DNA of 57,993 bases, from contig JAFMBY010000004.1 of assembly GCA_017858135.1 (NCBI GenBank), positions 1 through 57,993 on the forward strand. Direction: 5' to 3'. Under the pieces are notes generated by a model that had not been told where the DNA came from, ran no database searches, and worked only from the letters and a program-made list of their open reading frames with translations. Positions 1-10,651 of the stretch are shown here, piece by piece. Numbering within the stretch: the stretch's first letter is position 1; each line of letters opens with the position of its first letter. A program made the translations under genes and the position numbers. This stretch comes from Porticoccaceae bacterium. GTDB taxonomy: Bacteria > Pseudomonadota > Gammaproteobacteria > Pseudomonadales > Porticoccaceae.

Positions 1-65
1 TTTTTGATCATGCATAGTTTTTTGATCATGCATAGTTTTTTGATCATGCATAGCTTCTTGCTCAT
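1..65 (-). CDS. Putative N-terminus of the gene downstream of ileS (lspA expected from synteny), partial at window edge; reads [21 protein letters not shown] from the ATGA overlap with the ileS stop
   Basis: ATG at 65-63 overlaps the ileS TGA at 64-62; reading frame open to the window edge; identity only from the usual ileS-lspA order. Confidence 0.35.
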   Translation of the reverse strand, partial: MSKKLCMIKKLCMIKKLCMIK

Positions 66-71
66 GCATAG
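1..71. repeat. 18-bp tandem repeat (ttttttgatcatgcatag), about 4 units, the last one degenerate
   Basis: Units at 1-17, 18-35, 36-53 and 54-71 (cttcttgctcatgcatag). Confidence 0.95.
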
Positions 72-2884
72 CGACGAGACTCGCCAGTGTCGGAGAGATT
101 AGTCACGCAGCGGCCGCAGATCTCAGGATGCTCTGCATTAGCCCCGACATCCTCAATAAAGTGCCAGCAACGTACACATTTCTCAGCGCTAGAGCGCTGC
201 ACGCCAACTTTTAAGCCCTCAAGCATAGACTCATTAGCGTCGTCACCCTCTTCGAGGGACAGTAAGGTGGCCTTTGAAGTGATGGTGACAAAGCGCAACT
301 CATCGCCAAGTTTGGCCAGGGACTGATACAGCTCTGGCACTGCATACAATTGAATGTCGGCGCCCAGAGAACCTTTCACCACACCCTGGTTGCGCTGATC
401 TTCAATCACCTTATTGATCGCTTCTTTGGCCTGCAATATTGCTGCCCAATCAGCCTGACTGATAACATCGGCGTCAGTTAACCGTGGCAGTGAATACCAC
501 TCGGCAACAAATACTGACGACTCGCGCTCACCGGGCATAAAGCCCCAGATTTCGCTGGCGGTAAAACTCAGGATCGGCGCTATCCAGCGACTAAAGGCTT
601 CGGCAATATGGTACAGCGCAGTCTGCGCGGAACGTCGCGACAGGCTATTTTCTGGGCAGGTATAGATGCGATCTTTAATAATATCCAGATAGAAGCCACC
701 CATATCGCGAACACAAAAATTGTGCAGTTTTTGGTAGATCAAATGGAACTGAAACTCATCGTAGGCGGTAATAATCTCTTCCTGAAGTCCCGCCGCGCAA
801 TCAATCGCCCAGCGATCCAGAGCCAACAGATCGTCGTGCTCAACCCCATGGTCGGCTGGATTAAAGCCGTCAAGATTGGAGAGAAAATAGCGTGCGGTAT
901 TACGAATCCGGCGATAGGAATCACCCGCGCGAGTCAAGATTTCGTCGGAAACAGTCATCTCACTGCTAAAGTCTGCCGAGGCAATCCAAAGACGCAGCAC
1001 ATCGGCGCCCATATCATTGATGACTTTTTGCGGTGAAATAACATTACCAATCGACTTAGACATCTTGCGACCGTGCTCATCGACGGTAAAGCCATGGGTT
1101 AGCACCGCTTTGTAGGGTGCCGTGCCATTGATTGCGATCGCCGTCTTCAGTGATGATTGAAACCAGCCACGGTGTTGGTCTGAGCCCTCGAGATAGAGGT
1201 CTGCTGGGTAACGCAACTCCTCACGAGCTTTGATCACCGATTCGTGAGTGACTCCAGAGTCAAACCAAACATCCAGCGTGTCGGTGACCTTCTGATAGTC
1301 AGCAGTGTCCTCACCAATCAATTCTGCCGCATCGAGGTCGAACCAGGCATCAATGCCATGTTCCTCAACCCGCAATGCAACCTGCTCAATCAACGCAGAG
1401 GTATCGGGATGCAGCTCGCCGCTCTGCTTATGGACAAAGAGAGCGATCGGCACACCCCAGGTGCGCTGACGCGAGATGCACCAGTCCGGACTGTTGTCGA
1501 GCATGCCTTCGATCCGCGCCTGCCCCCACTCCGGGTGCCAGCTGACCGTTTTTACCGCGTCCTTAGCTTTTCCCAAAAGACCATTTTTGTCCATGGAGAT
1601 AAACCATTGCGGGGTCGCACGGTAAATCAATGGGGTTTTGGTGCGCCAGCAGTGCGCGTAACTGTGTACAAACTGACCGCAGCTAAACAGGCGCTGATGC
1701 TGACGCAATACCTCGAGCACCGAGTCATCGACCTTGTAGACATGCTGACCGGCAAACAGCTCAACATCATCGTGGAATAGGCCGTTGTCCAAAATATAGT
1801 TCAGTGTGCCAATACCATATTGCTTAGACACGACGAAATCTTCCACACCGTGGTCTGGCGCAGTATGCACACAGCCAGTACCTGCGTCAGTCGTAACATG
1901 TTCGCCAAGCAGCACAGGAATATCGCGATCGTAAAACGGGTGTCGCGCGACAATATTCTCTAACTGCTTGCCCTGACAGGTCGCAAGTTGTTGATAGTCC
2001 TCGAAAGCCAGACGCTGCATCACCGACTCAAGTAGCAGCTGCGAGCAGACCAGTCGTACAGGTCCACTCTCGCCGACAACCTGAACCAGCACATAGTCGA
2101 GATCAGCACCCACAGAAATAGCCTGACTACTGGGAATGGTCCACGGCGTTGTGGTCCAGATCAGCAGATTGACCTCACCCTCACCGGGTAGGCCGTCGAA
2201 TGCCGTCGACAATTTATTCAACTGTTGCTGATCGCTCACTGCATAGGCGACGTCGATACTGTAAGAGGTTTTGTCCTGATACTCGACCTCCGCTTCAGCC
2301 AGAGCCGAGCCACCCACCACGCTCCAATAAACCGGCTTGTAGCCTTTCACTAAATGACCGTTGGCAGCGATTTTGCCAAGCGCGCGAATGGTGTCGGCTT
2401 CGACGCGATAATTCATTGTCAGGTAGGGCCGCTCCCAATCACCAAAAATACCCAAGCGGACAAAGCCCTGGCGCTGGCCGTCGACCTGCTTCATCGCATA
2501 GTCGCGGCACTTTTTACGAAACGTCGAGTACTCAACCTTAACTCCTGCCTTGCCGATTTTTTTCTCGACATTGTGCTCGATGGGCAAACCATGGCAGTCC
2601 CAACCCGGAATATAGGGCGCATCAAAGCCACTCAATGTGCGCGCCTTAACGATAATATCTTTGAGTGTTTTGTTCACCGCATGGCCTAGGTGAATCTCAC
2701 CGTTAGCATAGGGAGGACCATCGTGAAGAATGTATTTTTCACGCCCGGCACGGGCATCGCGAATCTGCTGGTAGAGGTTGCTATCCTGCCATGCTTTTAG
2801 CATGCCCGGCTCGCGCTGAGCCAGATTGGCGCGCATGGGGAAATCGGTCTTGGGCAGATTCAGTGTTGCTTTGTAGTCAGTCAT
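62..2884 (-). CDS. ileS: Isoleucyl-tRNA synthetase
   Basis: 940 aa; [23 protein letters not shown] and C-terminal zinc site CVRCWH...CGRCV. Confidence 0.98.
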   Translation of the reverse strand: MTDYKATLNLPKTDFPMRANLAQREPGMLKAWQDSNLYQQIRDARAGREKYILHDGPPYANGEIHLGHAVNKTLKDIIVKARTLSGFDAPYIPGWDCHGLPIEHNVEKKIGKAGVKVEYSTFRKKCRDYAMKQVDGQRQGFVRLGIFGDWERPYLTMNYRVEADTIRALGKIAANGHLVKGYKPVYWSVVGGSALAEAEVEYQDKTSYSIDVAYAVSDQQQLNKLSTAFDGLPGEGEVNLLIWTTTPWTIPSSQAISVGADLDYVLVQVVGESGPVRLVCSQLLLESVMQRLAFEDYQQLATCQGKQLENIVARHPFYDRDIPVLLGEHVTTDAGTGCVHTAPDHGVEDFVVSKQYGIGTLNYILDNGLFHDDVELFAGQHVYKVDDSVLEVLRQHQRLFSCGQFVHSYAHCWRTKTPLIYRATPQWFISMDKNGLLGKAKDAVKTVSWHPEWGQARIEGMLDNSPDWCISRQRTWGVPIALFVHKQSGELHPDTSALIEQVALRVEEHGIDAWFDLDAAELIGEDTADYQKVTDTLDVWFDSGVTHESVIKAREELRYPADLYLEGSDQHRGWFQSSLKTAIAINGTAPYKAVLTHGFTVDEHGRKMSKSIGNVISPQKVINDMGADVLRLWIASADFSSEMTVSDEILTRAGDSYRRIRNTARYFLSNLDGFNPADHGVEHDDLLALDRWAIDCAAGLQEEIITAYDEFQFHLIYQKLHNFCVRDMGGFYLDIIKDRIYTCPENSLSRRSAQTALYHIAEAFSRWIAPILSFTASEIWGFMPGERESSVFVAEWYSLPRLTDADVISQADWAAILQAKEAINKVIEDQRNQGVVKGSLGADIQLYAVPELYQSLAKLGDELRFVTITSKATLLSLEEGDDANESMLEGLKVGVQRSSAEKCVRCWHFIEDVGANAEHPEICGRCVTNLSDTGESRRYA

Positions 2885-2947
2885 TGGCCTTTTTATTGAC
2901 CTTCTTGGTCAACCTTATATAAGTTTATTGTCTATCGATCGTTTAGG

Positions 2948-3895
2948 TTAGCCACTCGCCAACCTATCAGCCTGCAAAAACCACTCGCGGATCATCTCCA
3001 CATCGTGGCTGATTGTGGCAACCAGCTTTTCGAGGCTGGTAAATTTTTCTTCATCGCGAATCTTGTGAACAAATTCCACAACAATTCTCTGGCCGTAAAG
3101 GTCACCGGCAAAGTCAAGCAGATGGACCTCTAAAATCGGCTTTAACAGATCGCCCACTGTCGGCCGTAAACCGACATTAGCGGCGCCCCGATAAATGCTT
3201 CCGGCAACATTCACCTTGACCGCAAAGACGCCGGACAGCGGCGCACTAAAACGATTTAATTGTACATTGGCCGTCGGAAAGCCAAGCTCGCGTCCCAGCT
3301 GCTGGCCATAGCCAACCACACCACTAATCGAAAATGGTCGGCCCAGTAATTCAGCGGCGCGAGTAAAATCCGCCCGCTCGACCACTTCACGTACCAGCGT
3401 ACTGCTGACCCGACAACCATCCACCTCGACCGTCGCCGTATCCTGTACGTCAAAACCGTAGCGTTTGCCCTGCTCAGTCAACAGCGCAAAATCACCGCGT
3501 CGATCACAGCCAAAATGGAAGTCATCGCCGACAATTAAAGATTGCACGCCCAGCCCGCGGACTAATACCTGCTCAACAAAATCATCCGCCGAGAGATTGC
3601 GCAGCTGACGATTAAACTGCAGACAAACCACTCGATCGACCCCTGTCGCCAGCAGCGTATCAATCTTCTCTCGCAATCTCATCAACCGCGCCGGAGCGCG
3701 CTCAGCGGAAAAATATTCTCTGGGTTGAGGTTCAAAGGTCATCGCGACCGACGGCACCTGCAAACGTTCGGCAGCCTCTTTTACCTGCTGCAAAATAGCC
3801 TGATGGCCGATATGTACACCATCGAATGACCCGATGGTGACCACCGATTTTTCTTCAAGGCAGTGCAGGTTTTGCAAACCGCGAACAAAGGTCAT
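2948..3895 (-). CDS. ribF: Bifunctional riboflavin kinase / FAD synthetase
   Basis: TIGSFDGVHIGHQAIL and GRPFSISGVVGYGQQLGRELGFPTANV motifs; next to ileS and murJ; start could extend to 3925. Confidence 0.95.
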   Translation of the reverse strand: MTFVRGLQNLHCLEEKSVVTIGSFDGVHIGHQAILQQVKEAAERLQVPSVAMTFEPQPREYFSAERAPARLMRLREKIDTLLATGVDRVVCLQFNRQLRNLSADDFVEQVLVRGLGVQSLIVGDDFHFGCDRRGDFALLTEQGKRYGFDVQDTATVEVDGCRVSSTLVREVVERADFTRAAELLGRPFSISGVVGYGQQLGRELGFPTANVQLNRFSAPLSGVFAVKVNVAGSIYRGAANVGLRPTVGDLLKPILEVHLLDFAGDLYGQRIVVEFVHKIRDEEKFTSLEKLVATISHDVEMIREWFLQADRLASG

Positions 3896-4035
3896 TTTAG
3901 CGTGCTGCACAAGCGTTGATTTCACTGTTCAGAATAAACGTTGAGTATACCTAGCAACCATAAGAAAGGTAAGGCGCCGGAGCCAATTAACCTGTGTACA
4001 AACGGCGATTACACAGGGGCACAGAGAGCGATAAT

Positions 4036-5721
4036 TTAATCTGCGGAGGTCGTTGCTTTGGCCGGCCCTTTTAAATCGCTAAGCCGCATACCACAGGCCC
4101 ATAAAACGGCAGCGTAGACGGCAAAGCCAGCGCCACAGATGCAGACAATGGCACTACTGCGCTGCCACCAGCTGAGCTGCTGCCAGAGACTGGCATCGAA
4201 TGAGGTGAAATGATCGCCGAGCCATACCAGCGTAACCATCATCAGCGCAACGGCCAACAGCAGGTTTAGCGCAAAACGCAACCAGGCGCGACCCGGAAGG
4301 TAGATAGCCTTGCTGCGCAGTGCCAGAAACAATAATAGCGCATTTAAAAATGCCGATAGTGAGGTTGCCAGAGCGAGCCCGACATGACCCACCTGCCAAT
4401 ACGAATGCAGCGGTATCACCAGAGCCAGATTGAGTAGCATATTGGAGACCATGGCAATCACACCGATGCGCACCGGCGTACGCATATCCTGGCGCGCGAA
4501 AAAGCCCGGCGCCAACACCTTGATTAACATAAACGCGACCAACCCGAGAGAATAGGCGCGCAAGCTCAGCGTCGCCATCGACATATCGCGCGCCGTCATC
4601 ACATCACCATAGAGGAATAGTGTCGCGAGAATCGGTTCGGCAAGGAGCATCAACGCAGCGGCAGCTGGCACGGCAATTAACAATACCATGCGCAGCGCCC
4701 AATCGAGTGTCTGAGAATAAGCCTCTACTGAACTGGCAGCGTGATGGCGCGACAGATTGGGCAAGATCACCGTGGCGATAGCGACCGCAAACACCCCCAG
4801 CGGCAGCTCCGAGAGACGATCGGAATAATAGAGCCAGGAGACACTGCCGGTCGGCAGAAAGGTTGCCAACATAGTGTCTAATAGCAGGTTAATTTGGCTC
4901 ACCGAGACACCAAAGATGGCCGGCCCCATTAAGCCGAGTATTTTTCGCACCCCCGGGTGGCGCCAATCAACCGTCGGTACTGGCAGCATATGGATGCGCG
5001 CCAGAAACGGCAGTTGAAAACAAAACTGAATCGCTCCAGCAGCAAACACTCCCCAGGCTAAGGCATAGGTCGGCTGCTCAAACCAAGGCGCTGCAATCAA
5101 CGCGGCAAAGATTAACGACGTATTCAGCAGCACCGGGGTAAACGCGGGAACCGCAAAGCGATCATAGCTATTGAGGATACCGCCGGCGACGCCAGTCATT
5201 GAGATAAATAATAAATAGGGAAAGGTAATGCGCAACATGTCGGCTGTGGCATTAAATTTAAACGCATCGTTGAGATACCACTTCGGGGCAAACAGCGCGG
5301 CAAACAGCGGCGACGCAATAACAATCACCAGAGTCAGCAACAGCAGTGCCGCACCCAGGGTACCGAACACTCGATTTGTCAGCTCTCTCAGCGCTGCGCG
5401 ACTGCCTTTTTCGCGATACTCACCCAGCACCGGGACAAATGCCTGCGCAAAGGCGCCTTCAGCAAATAGGCGGCGAAAAAAATTGGGGATTTTAAAGGCA
5501 ACAAAAAACACATCTGCCAGTGCTTCAGCACCGATAACGCGTGCAAAAATAATATCCCGCGCCAGCCCCATAAAGCGCGACAGCATGGTGAAGAAGCTCA
5601 CCACACCGCTGGAACGAAGCAGGCCACTATCGGCCTTCACACTCCCCGACGCCGGCTGCTCTGACACATCACTGGCCTGCTCGGGTAATTGACTGCGCTG
5701 CTCGCGTTGCTCTTGACTCAC
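4036..5721 (-). CDS. murJ: Lipid II flippase MurJ (MviN)
   Basis: 561 aa polytopic protein; SGVVSFFTMLSRFMGLARDIIFARVIGA and FFRRLFAEGAFAQAFVPV. Confidence 0.96.
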   Translation of the reverse strand: MSQEQREQRSQLPEQASDVSEQPASGSVKADSGLLRSSGVVSFFTMLSRFMGLARDIIFARVIGAEALADVFFVAFKIPNFFRRLFAEGAFAQAFVPVLGEYREKGSRAALRELTNRVFGTLGAALLLLTLVIVIASPLFAALFAPKWYLNDAFKFNATADMLRITFPYLLFISMTGVAGGILNSYDRFAVPAFTPVLLNTSLIFAALIAAPWFEQPTYALAWGVFAAGAIQFCFQLPFLARIHMLPVPTVDWRHPGVRKILGLMGPAIFGVSVSQINLLLDTMLATFLPTGSVSWLYYSDRLSELPLGVFAVAIATVILPNLSRHHAASSVEAYSQTLDWALRMVLLIAVPAAAALMLLAEPILATLFLYGDVMTARDMSMATLSLRAYSLGLVAFMLIKVLAPGFFARQDMRTPVRIGVIAMVSNMLLNLALVIPLHSYWQVGHVGLALATSLSAFLNALLLFLALRSKAIYLPGRAWLRFALNLLLAVALMMVTLVWLGDHFTSFDASLWQQLSWWQRSSAIVCICGAGFAVYAAVLWACGMRLSDLKGPAKATTSAD

Positions 5722-5938
5722 GTGTCTACTCGGTTGACGGGGCGTTTCACTGCAGTTTAACGGCCTCCATGCCCATCTCCAAGTGAATAGTTAAAAGCCT
5801 TGCACCCTGAGGCGCGACGCGGGGTTAACAGAGCGCCGCAGAGCGACACTATTGCTGGAAAAATTGGCTTGAATGTGTGTTGTAAACCCTGTATATTTCC
5901 GCGCCTTCAGTGAGACCCTTTGAGAGGAGTAATACCCA

Positions 5939-6202
5939 GTGGCAAATTCAGCCCAAGCTAAGAAACGCGCACGACAGAACGAGAAACGCCGCCAGCACAA
6001 TGCTAGCTTGCGCTCAATGGTTCGCACCTATTTGAAAAAAGTTGACGCAGCAATCGCCACTGGCGTTCACGCTGATGCTCAACAGGCTTATGTCTCGGCC
6101 GTTCCAGTGATCGACCGCATGGCCGACAAGGGCATTATTCACAAGAATAAAGCTGCTCGTCACAAAAGCCGCTTGAATGCGAAAGTTAAAGCGCTGGGCT
6201 GA
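5939..6202 (+). CDS. rpsT: 30S ribosomal protein S20 (GTG start)
   Basis: [34 protein letters not shown]; divergent from murJ as usual. Confidence 0.98.
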   Translation: MANSAQAKKRARQNEKRRQHNASLRSMVRTYLKKVDAAIATGVHADAQQAYVSAVPVIDRMADKGIIHKNKAARHKSRLNAKVKALG

Positions 6203-6223
6203 TTAGCTTTTCAGCCAGCACTG

Positions 6224-6250
6224 AAAAAACCGGCGCTAGCCGGTTTTTTT
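6224..6250 (+). terminator. Rho-independent terminator after rpsT
   Basis: aaaaaaCCGGCgctaGCCGGttttttt. Confidence 0.9.
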
Positions 6251-6336
6251 ATGGGTGCATGAAATTAGTTTGTTATTCCTCACCATTCTTAATCACTATG
6301 GCGAGGTTACTGCTTGTTAGATGAAATCCATGCGTG

Positions 6337-7509
6337 CTAGCAGGCCACAGCGCCAGTGCTAATGAGCTGTTCAATCTCCTGCTCGTCATAGCCTGCGCCA
6401 GCCAACACCGCACGGGTATTCTCACCCAGTGCCACGGCCGGATATTTCACCTCAGCCTGGGTGCGTGAAAATCGCGGCGTGGGCGCTGGCTGCCAAGTCT
6501 CGCCATCATCAATAAAAGTACCGCGAGAGATATTGTGGGGGTGATGTCGCGCTTCCTGCATCGACAACACTGGCGCAAAGCACACATCAGTCCCCTCGAG
6601 CAACTGACACCAATGGTCGCGCGTTCTGGTTTTAAACAGTGCCGCAAACCTGTCAGACAAATCAGCCCAGTGTTTGCTCTGCCACTGCAGCTGACGCCAA
6701 TTGATCGGCGTGTCGCCGCGAGCGGTTGCAGCATCTAGCTCAAGCAGCTCCACTAACTGATTAAAAAACTGCGGCTCAATCGAACCGACGGAAATATAAC
6801 CACCATCACTAGTCTCGTAGACGTTGTAGAAAAAAGCACCGGAATCGAGAATATTTTCGCCGCGTTTATCGACAGCGCTACCGGCCTGCAAGGCGCTGTA
6901 AGCAAAACCCATCAAACTAGCAGTGCCATCAACAATAGACGAATCAATCACCTGACCGTGGCCAGAGTTTTGTGCCTCAAGCAGAGCGCAGACCAGACCA
7001 AAGGCGAGCATCATGCCACCGCCACCATAATCACCGACCAAATTAAGTGGGATAGATGGCTTTTGGCCCCGCGGACCAATCGCGTGCAGAGCACCGGTGA
7101 GGGCAATGTAATTAATGTCGTGACCTGCAGCAGCGGCAAGAGGTCCGTCTTGCCCCCATCCAGTCATGCGCCCATAAACCAGCTGCGGATTGATCTCAAG
7201 ACAGCGCTCGGGACCGAGCCCAAGCTTCTCCATCACCCCGGGACGAAAGCCTTCAATCATAGCGTCTGCACTTGCTAGAAGGCGTTCGACACAGGCGATG
7301 CCGGCGGCAGATTTCAGGTTGATACAGATAGACGATTTGCCACGATTGTGGAAATCCAGCCGCGGATCAGCGCCAGCGGTCATCACGCCGCCACCGGGAC
7401 GCTCTATGCGAATCACGTCAGCACCCATATCAGCAAGCATCATTCCAGCATAGGGTGCCGGGCCAAGCCCGGCAAATTCGATAATGGTCTTTCCAGCCAA
7501 TGGTCCCAT
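6337..7509 (-). CDS. CaiB/BaiF family CoA-transferase (alpha-methylacyl-CoA racemase-like)
   Basis: MGPLAGKTIIEFAGLGPAPYAGMMLADMGADVIRIERPGG; GRMTGWGQDGP. Confidence 0.92.
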   Translation of the reverse strand: MGPLAGKTIIEFAGLGPAPYAGMMLADMGADVIRIERPGGGVMTAGADPRLDFHNRGKSSICINLKSAAGIACVERLLASADAMIEGFRPGVMEKLGLGPERCLEINPQLVYGRMTGWGQDGPLAAAAGHDINYIALTGALHAIGPRGQKPSIPLNLVGDYGGGGMMLAFGLVCALLEAQNSGHGQVIDSSIVDGTASLMGFAYSALQAGSAVDKRGENILDSGAFFYNVYETSDGGYISVGSIEPQFFNQLVELLELDAATARGDTPINWRQLQWQSKHWADLSDRFAALFKTRTRDHWCQLLEGTDVCFAPVLSMQEARHHPHNISRGTFIDDGETWQPAPTPRFSRTQAEVKYPAVALGENTRAVLAGAGYDEQEIEQLISTGAVAC

Positions 7510-7539
7510 ATGATACCTAGTTAGCCGCGCGTTAAACCG

Positions 7540-8985
7540 CTAGGCTTGATTTAACGCTACGGTCATTTCAACCACGGCTTTTTTGCCATCGCCGTAGACC
7601 ATCAAGGTGTGATCCATGGCAAAAAGTGGATTGGGCAAGCCAGCAAAACCCGGACTCAGCGACCGTTTGATCACCACAACTGTCTTTGCCTTGTCGACAT
7701 TGAGAATTGGCATACCGTAGATCGGGCTACCTTCAACATCGCGAGCCATAGGGTTGGTGACATCGTTAGCGCCAATCACAATCACCACATCGGTGTCTTC
7801 GAAGGTCGGATTGATTTTATCCATTTCAACCAATTTATCGTAAGGCACTTCGGCTTCAGCCAGAAGAACATTCATATGCCCTGGCATACGCCCGGCCACC
7901 GGATGGATACCGTATTCAACGTCAATTCCTTTAGCCTGCATGGCATCGGCCAACTCACGCACTGCGTGTTGCGCCTGAGCCATCGCCATGCCATAACCGG
8001 GCACAATCACCACACGCTGAGCGGTCTCGAGAATCATGGCCACTTCGTCGGGCTGGGCGCTGGTCACTTTGCCGGCATAAACCTCATCGGCATCGATGGC
8101 TTCACCACCGGCTGCCATTTTGCCGAACAACACATTGGTCAGTGAGCGATTCATGGCGACACACATAATCTGTGTCAGAATAAGCCCAGAGGTTCCCACC
8201 AGCGAACCGGCGATAATCAACACCGTATTGCCGAGAATAAAGCCAGCTAAAGCCGCTGCAATGCCCGAGTACGAGTTCAACAGCGCAATCACCACCGGCA
8301 TATCGGCACCGCCAATCGGCATCACTAGGAATAGACCGAGCAACAGCGCCACGGCCACTATCGCAACCATGGCGGCAACATTGCCTGGATCAACCACCAC
8401 CAAGCCTACGGCAACCACTCCAACAATCAAAAGTAGCGCATTACCAATCGGGCCACCGGGAAGACCATAACTCTTCTTCATTAACTCTTGCAGCTTGGCA
8501 AACGCGACCAGACTACCAGTCAGCGTCAACGCGCCAATCAAGATGGTCAGACCGATAGCCAGCAGCGCAATGGTGCCCTCTGGTCCAACCCCAAAAGCAC
8601 TGCTGTCAGCAACCACTGGGGTTAACAGTTCGGCAAAGGATGCCGGCGTGCTGCCCAACTTGCCATAGTACTCAGCCAGCGCGATGGTCAGTGAAGCACC
8701 ACCACCAAAGCCATTTAACAGTGCCACCATTTGCGGCATCGAGGTCATTTGAATACGCAGCGCCATAATGCTGCCGACGATAGAACCGACGACTACGCCG
8801 GCGATCACATAGGTGTAATCGACGGTGTTCATATTCAGTAACGTCACTACCACGGCGATCAACATGCCCAAGGCAGAGAGCATATTGCCGCGCACGGCGG
8901 TTTTTGGTTTGGTCAGCCCTTTAATACCGAGGATAAACAACACACCGGCAATCAGGTAAACAAAATTTACAATATTGGCATTCAT
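7540..8985 (-). CDS. pntB: NAD(P) transhydrogenase subunit beta
   Basis: GYGMAMAQAQHAVRELAD, GIHPVAGRMPGHMNVLLAEA. Confidence 0.96.
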   Translation of the reverse strand: MNANIVNFVYLIAGVLFILGIKGLTKPKTAVRGNMLSALGMLIAVVVTLLNMNTVDYTYVIAGVVVGSIVGSIMALRIQMTSMPQMVALLNGFGGGASLTIALAEYYGKLGSTPASFAELLTPVVADSSAFGVGPEGTIALLAIGLTILIGALTLTGSLVAFAKLQELMKKSYGLPGGPIGNALLLIVGVVAVGLVVVDPGNVAAMVAIVAVALLLGLFLVMPIGGADMPVVIALLNSYSGIAAALAGFILGNTVLIIAGSLVGTSGLILTQIMCVAMNRSLTNVLFGKMAAGGEAIDADEVYAGKVTSAQPDEVAMILETAQRVVIVPGYGMAMAQAQHAVRELADAMQAKGIDVEYGIHPVAGRMPGHMNVLLAEAEVPYDKLVEMDKINPTFEDTDVVIVIGANDVTNPMARDVEGSPIYGMPILNVDKAKTVVVIKRSLSPGFAGLPNPLFAMDHTLMVYGDGKKAVVEMTVALNQA

Positions 8986-8988
8986 CGC

Positions 8989-9270
8989 TTACTTCCTCTT
9001 AAACATGGCAAGCATGCGATTAGTAACAAGGTAACCACCGACAACATTGATGGTCGCGAGGGTGACGGCGATAAAGCCGAGTATATTCACCAGCATCGGT
9101 GAACCGTCACTGCCAGCGGCCAGCAGCGCACCCACTAGAGTGATACCGGATACAGCGTTGGTACCTGACATCAAAGGTGTATGCAGAGTTGGCGGCACTT
9201 TGGTAATCAGCTCAACACCGAGAAATAGCGACAGCACAAACAGCGCTAATAGCAGAATTAAAATATCCAT
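8989..9270 (-). CDS. NAD(P) transhydrogenase alpha subunit part 2 (membrane segment, PntAB-type)
   Basis: 93 aa; TPLMSGTNAVSGITLVGALL; lies between pntA part 1 and pntB. Confidence 0.93.
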   Translation of the reverse strand: MDILILLLALFVLSLFLGVELITKVPPTLHTPLMSGTNAVSGITLVGALLAAGSDGSPMLVNILGFIAVTLATINVVGGYLVTNRMLAMFKRK

Positions 9271-9275
9271 TTGTT

Positions 9276-10469
9276 TTACTCCCCTTGCGTTTCTTGTTCA
9301 GTTACGTTGAGTTCTGGCAAGCCGAGCAATTTGCGCATATGCGGATGCGGCACATCGCCCTGATGCGCAACGACGGTGCCGGCAACAATCTCATCATTAA
9401 AGTCGAGGTTGAGGTTGCCCTCGTCATCGAGAATCAACTCGAGCAACGTCTGCATGTTTTTGCCGTACATCTGACTGGCGTGATAAGCCAGCTCTGATGG
9501 TACGTTTTCGGGACCCAGAATAGTCACACCGTGAGCGACCACTGTTTTACCCTGTTCGGTGAGATCACAGTTACCACCGCGCTCTGCCGCCAGATCAACA
9601 ATGACCGACCCGGGCTTCATGGCTTTGACCATGTCCTCGGTCACCAGAATTGGCGATTTAGCACCGGGAATGGCTGCTGTTGTGATAATCACGTCCTGCT
9701 GGGCAACCACCTCGGTCATCAACTCGCGCTGACGGCGCAGAAAATCTTCGCCCTGCTCCTTGGCATAACCTCCGGCACCTTCAGACTCACCGGTATCCAG
9801 GTCCAGCTCAACCGGCTTGGCGCCAACCGAGATAATCTGTTCGCGAGCAGCGGGACGCACGTCATAGGCTTCAACCACCGCGCCGAGTCGTTTGGCGGTA
9901 GCACAGGCCTGCAATCCAGCAACGCCGACACCCATAATCAATACCCGTGCTGGCTGTAAGGTGCCAGCAGCAGTCATCAACATGGGGAAAATACGCGGAG
10001 CAGCTGAGGCTCCCATCAGCACCGCTTTATAACCGGCCAATGTTGCCATTGATGACAGCACATCCATACTCTGCGCGCGACTAATACGCGGTACCAGCTC
10101 CAACGCAATCGCGGTGGCGCCCTTCTCTGCCACTGCTTGTGCAGCCTGCGGCGAGGCCAGCGGATCCATCATACCAATGACCAACTGGCCGCTGCGCAAG
10201 CTGGCAAGATCGGCACCGCTGTTGTCATTGTTGGAACCAAAAGATTGAACCTGCAGAATAATATCGGCCTGGGCAAATATCTCGGCACGATCTGTACTGA
10301 TGGTCGCACCAACCGCTGCGTACTCAGCGTCTGGATAACCTGCAGCACTTCCTGCATTGGTTTGAAAAAGCACCTTGATGCCTTTGTCCGTCAAAGACTG
10401 GACATTGACAGGGGACATGGCGACTCGTTGTTCTGCGGATTTAATTTCCGAAGGAATTCCGATTATCAC
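9276..10469 (-). CDS. pntA: NAD(P) transhydrogenase alpha subunit part 1 (NAD-binding domain, PntAA-type)
   Basis: MIIGIPSEIKSAEQRVAMSP; GVGVAGLQACATAKRLGAVVEAYDVRPAAREQ. Confidence 0.95.
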   Translation of the reverse strand: MIIGIPSEIKSAEQRVAMSPVNVQSLTDKGIKVLFQTNAGSAAGYPDAEYAAVGATISTDRAEIFAQADIILQVQSFGSNNDNSGADLASLRSGQLVIGMMDPLASPQAAQAVAEKGATAIALELVPRISRAQSMDVLSSMATLAGYKAVLMGASAAPRIFPMLMTAAGTLQPARVLIMGVGVAGLQACATAKRLGAVVEAYDVRPAAREQIISVGAKPVELDLDTGESEGAGGYAKEQGEDFLRRQRELMTEVVAQQDVIITTAAIPGAKSPILVTEDMVKAMKPGSVIVDLAAERGGNCDLTEQGKTVVAHGVTILGPENVPSELAYHASQMYGKNMQTLLELILDDEGNLNLDFNDEIVAGTVVAHQGDVPHPHMRKLLGLPELNVTEQETQGE

Positions 10470-10651
10470 TCAATTCTCCTTTTTTGTTATGTGAAAGACT
10501 TTTCTAGCGAATGGTTGGCAATAGTAGCAAAAAAATTACAGCTAATTTTTAAGTGTATAGCGGTTATTAGATAAAGCTATGTCTGCATTATTCGTGTCCG
10601 TACCATCATAGTCAAAACCTCCGACACGACAATAGTCCAGATGAGGGAGTC

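Noticed and set aside
5791-6027. 78-aa minus-strand ORF overlapping the start of rpsT
   Set aside because: Overlaps rpsT on the opposite strand and its promoter region; no homology recognised.
8989-10469. Split pntA as a frameshifted pseudogene
   Set aside because: Both parts have their own start codons and the two-part alpha subunit (PntAA/PntAB) is a well-known arrangement.
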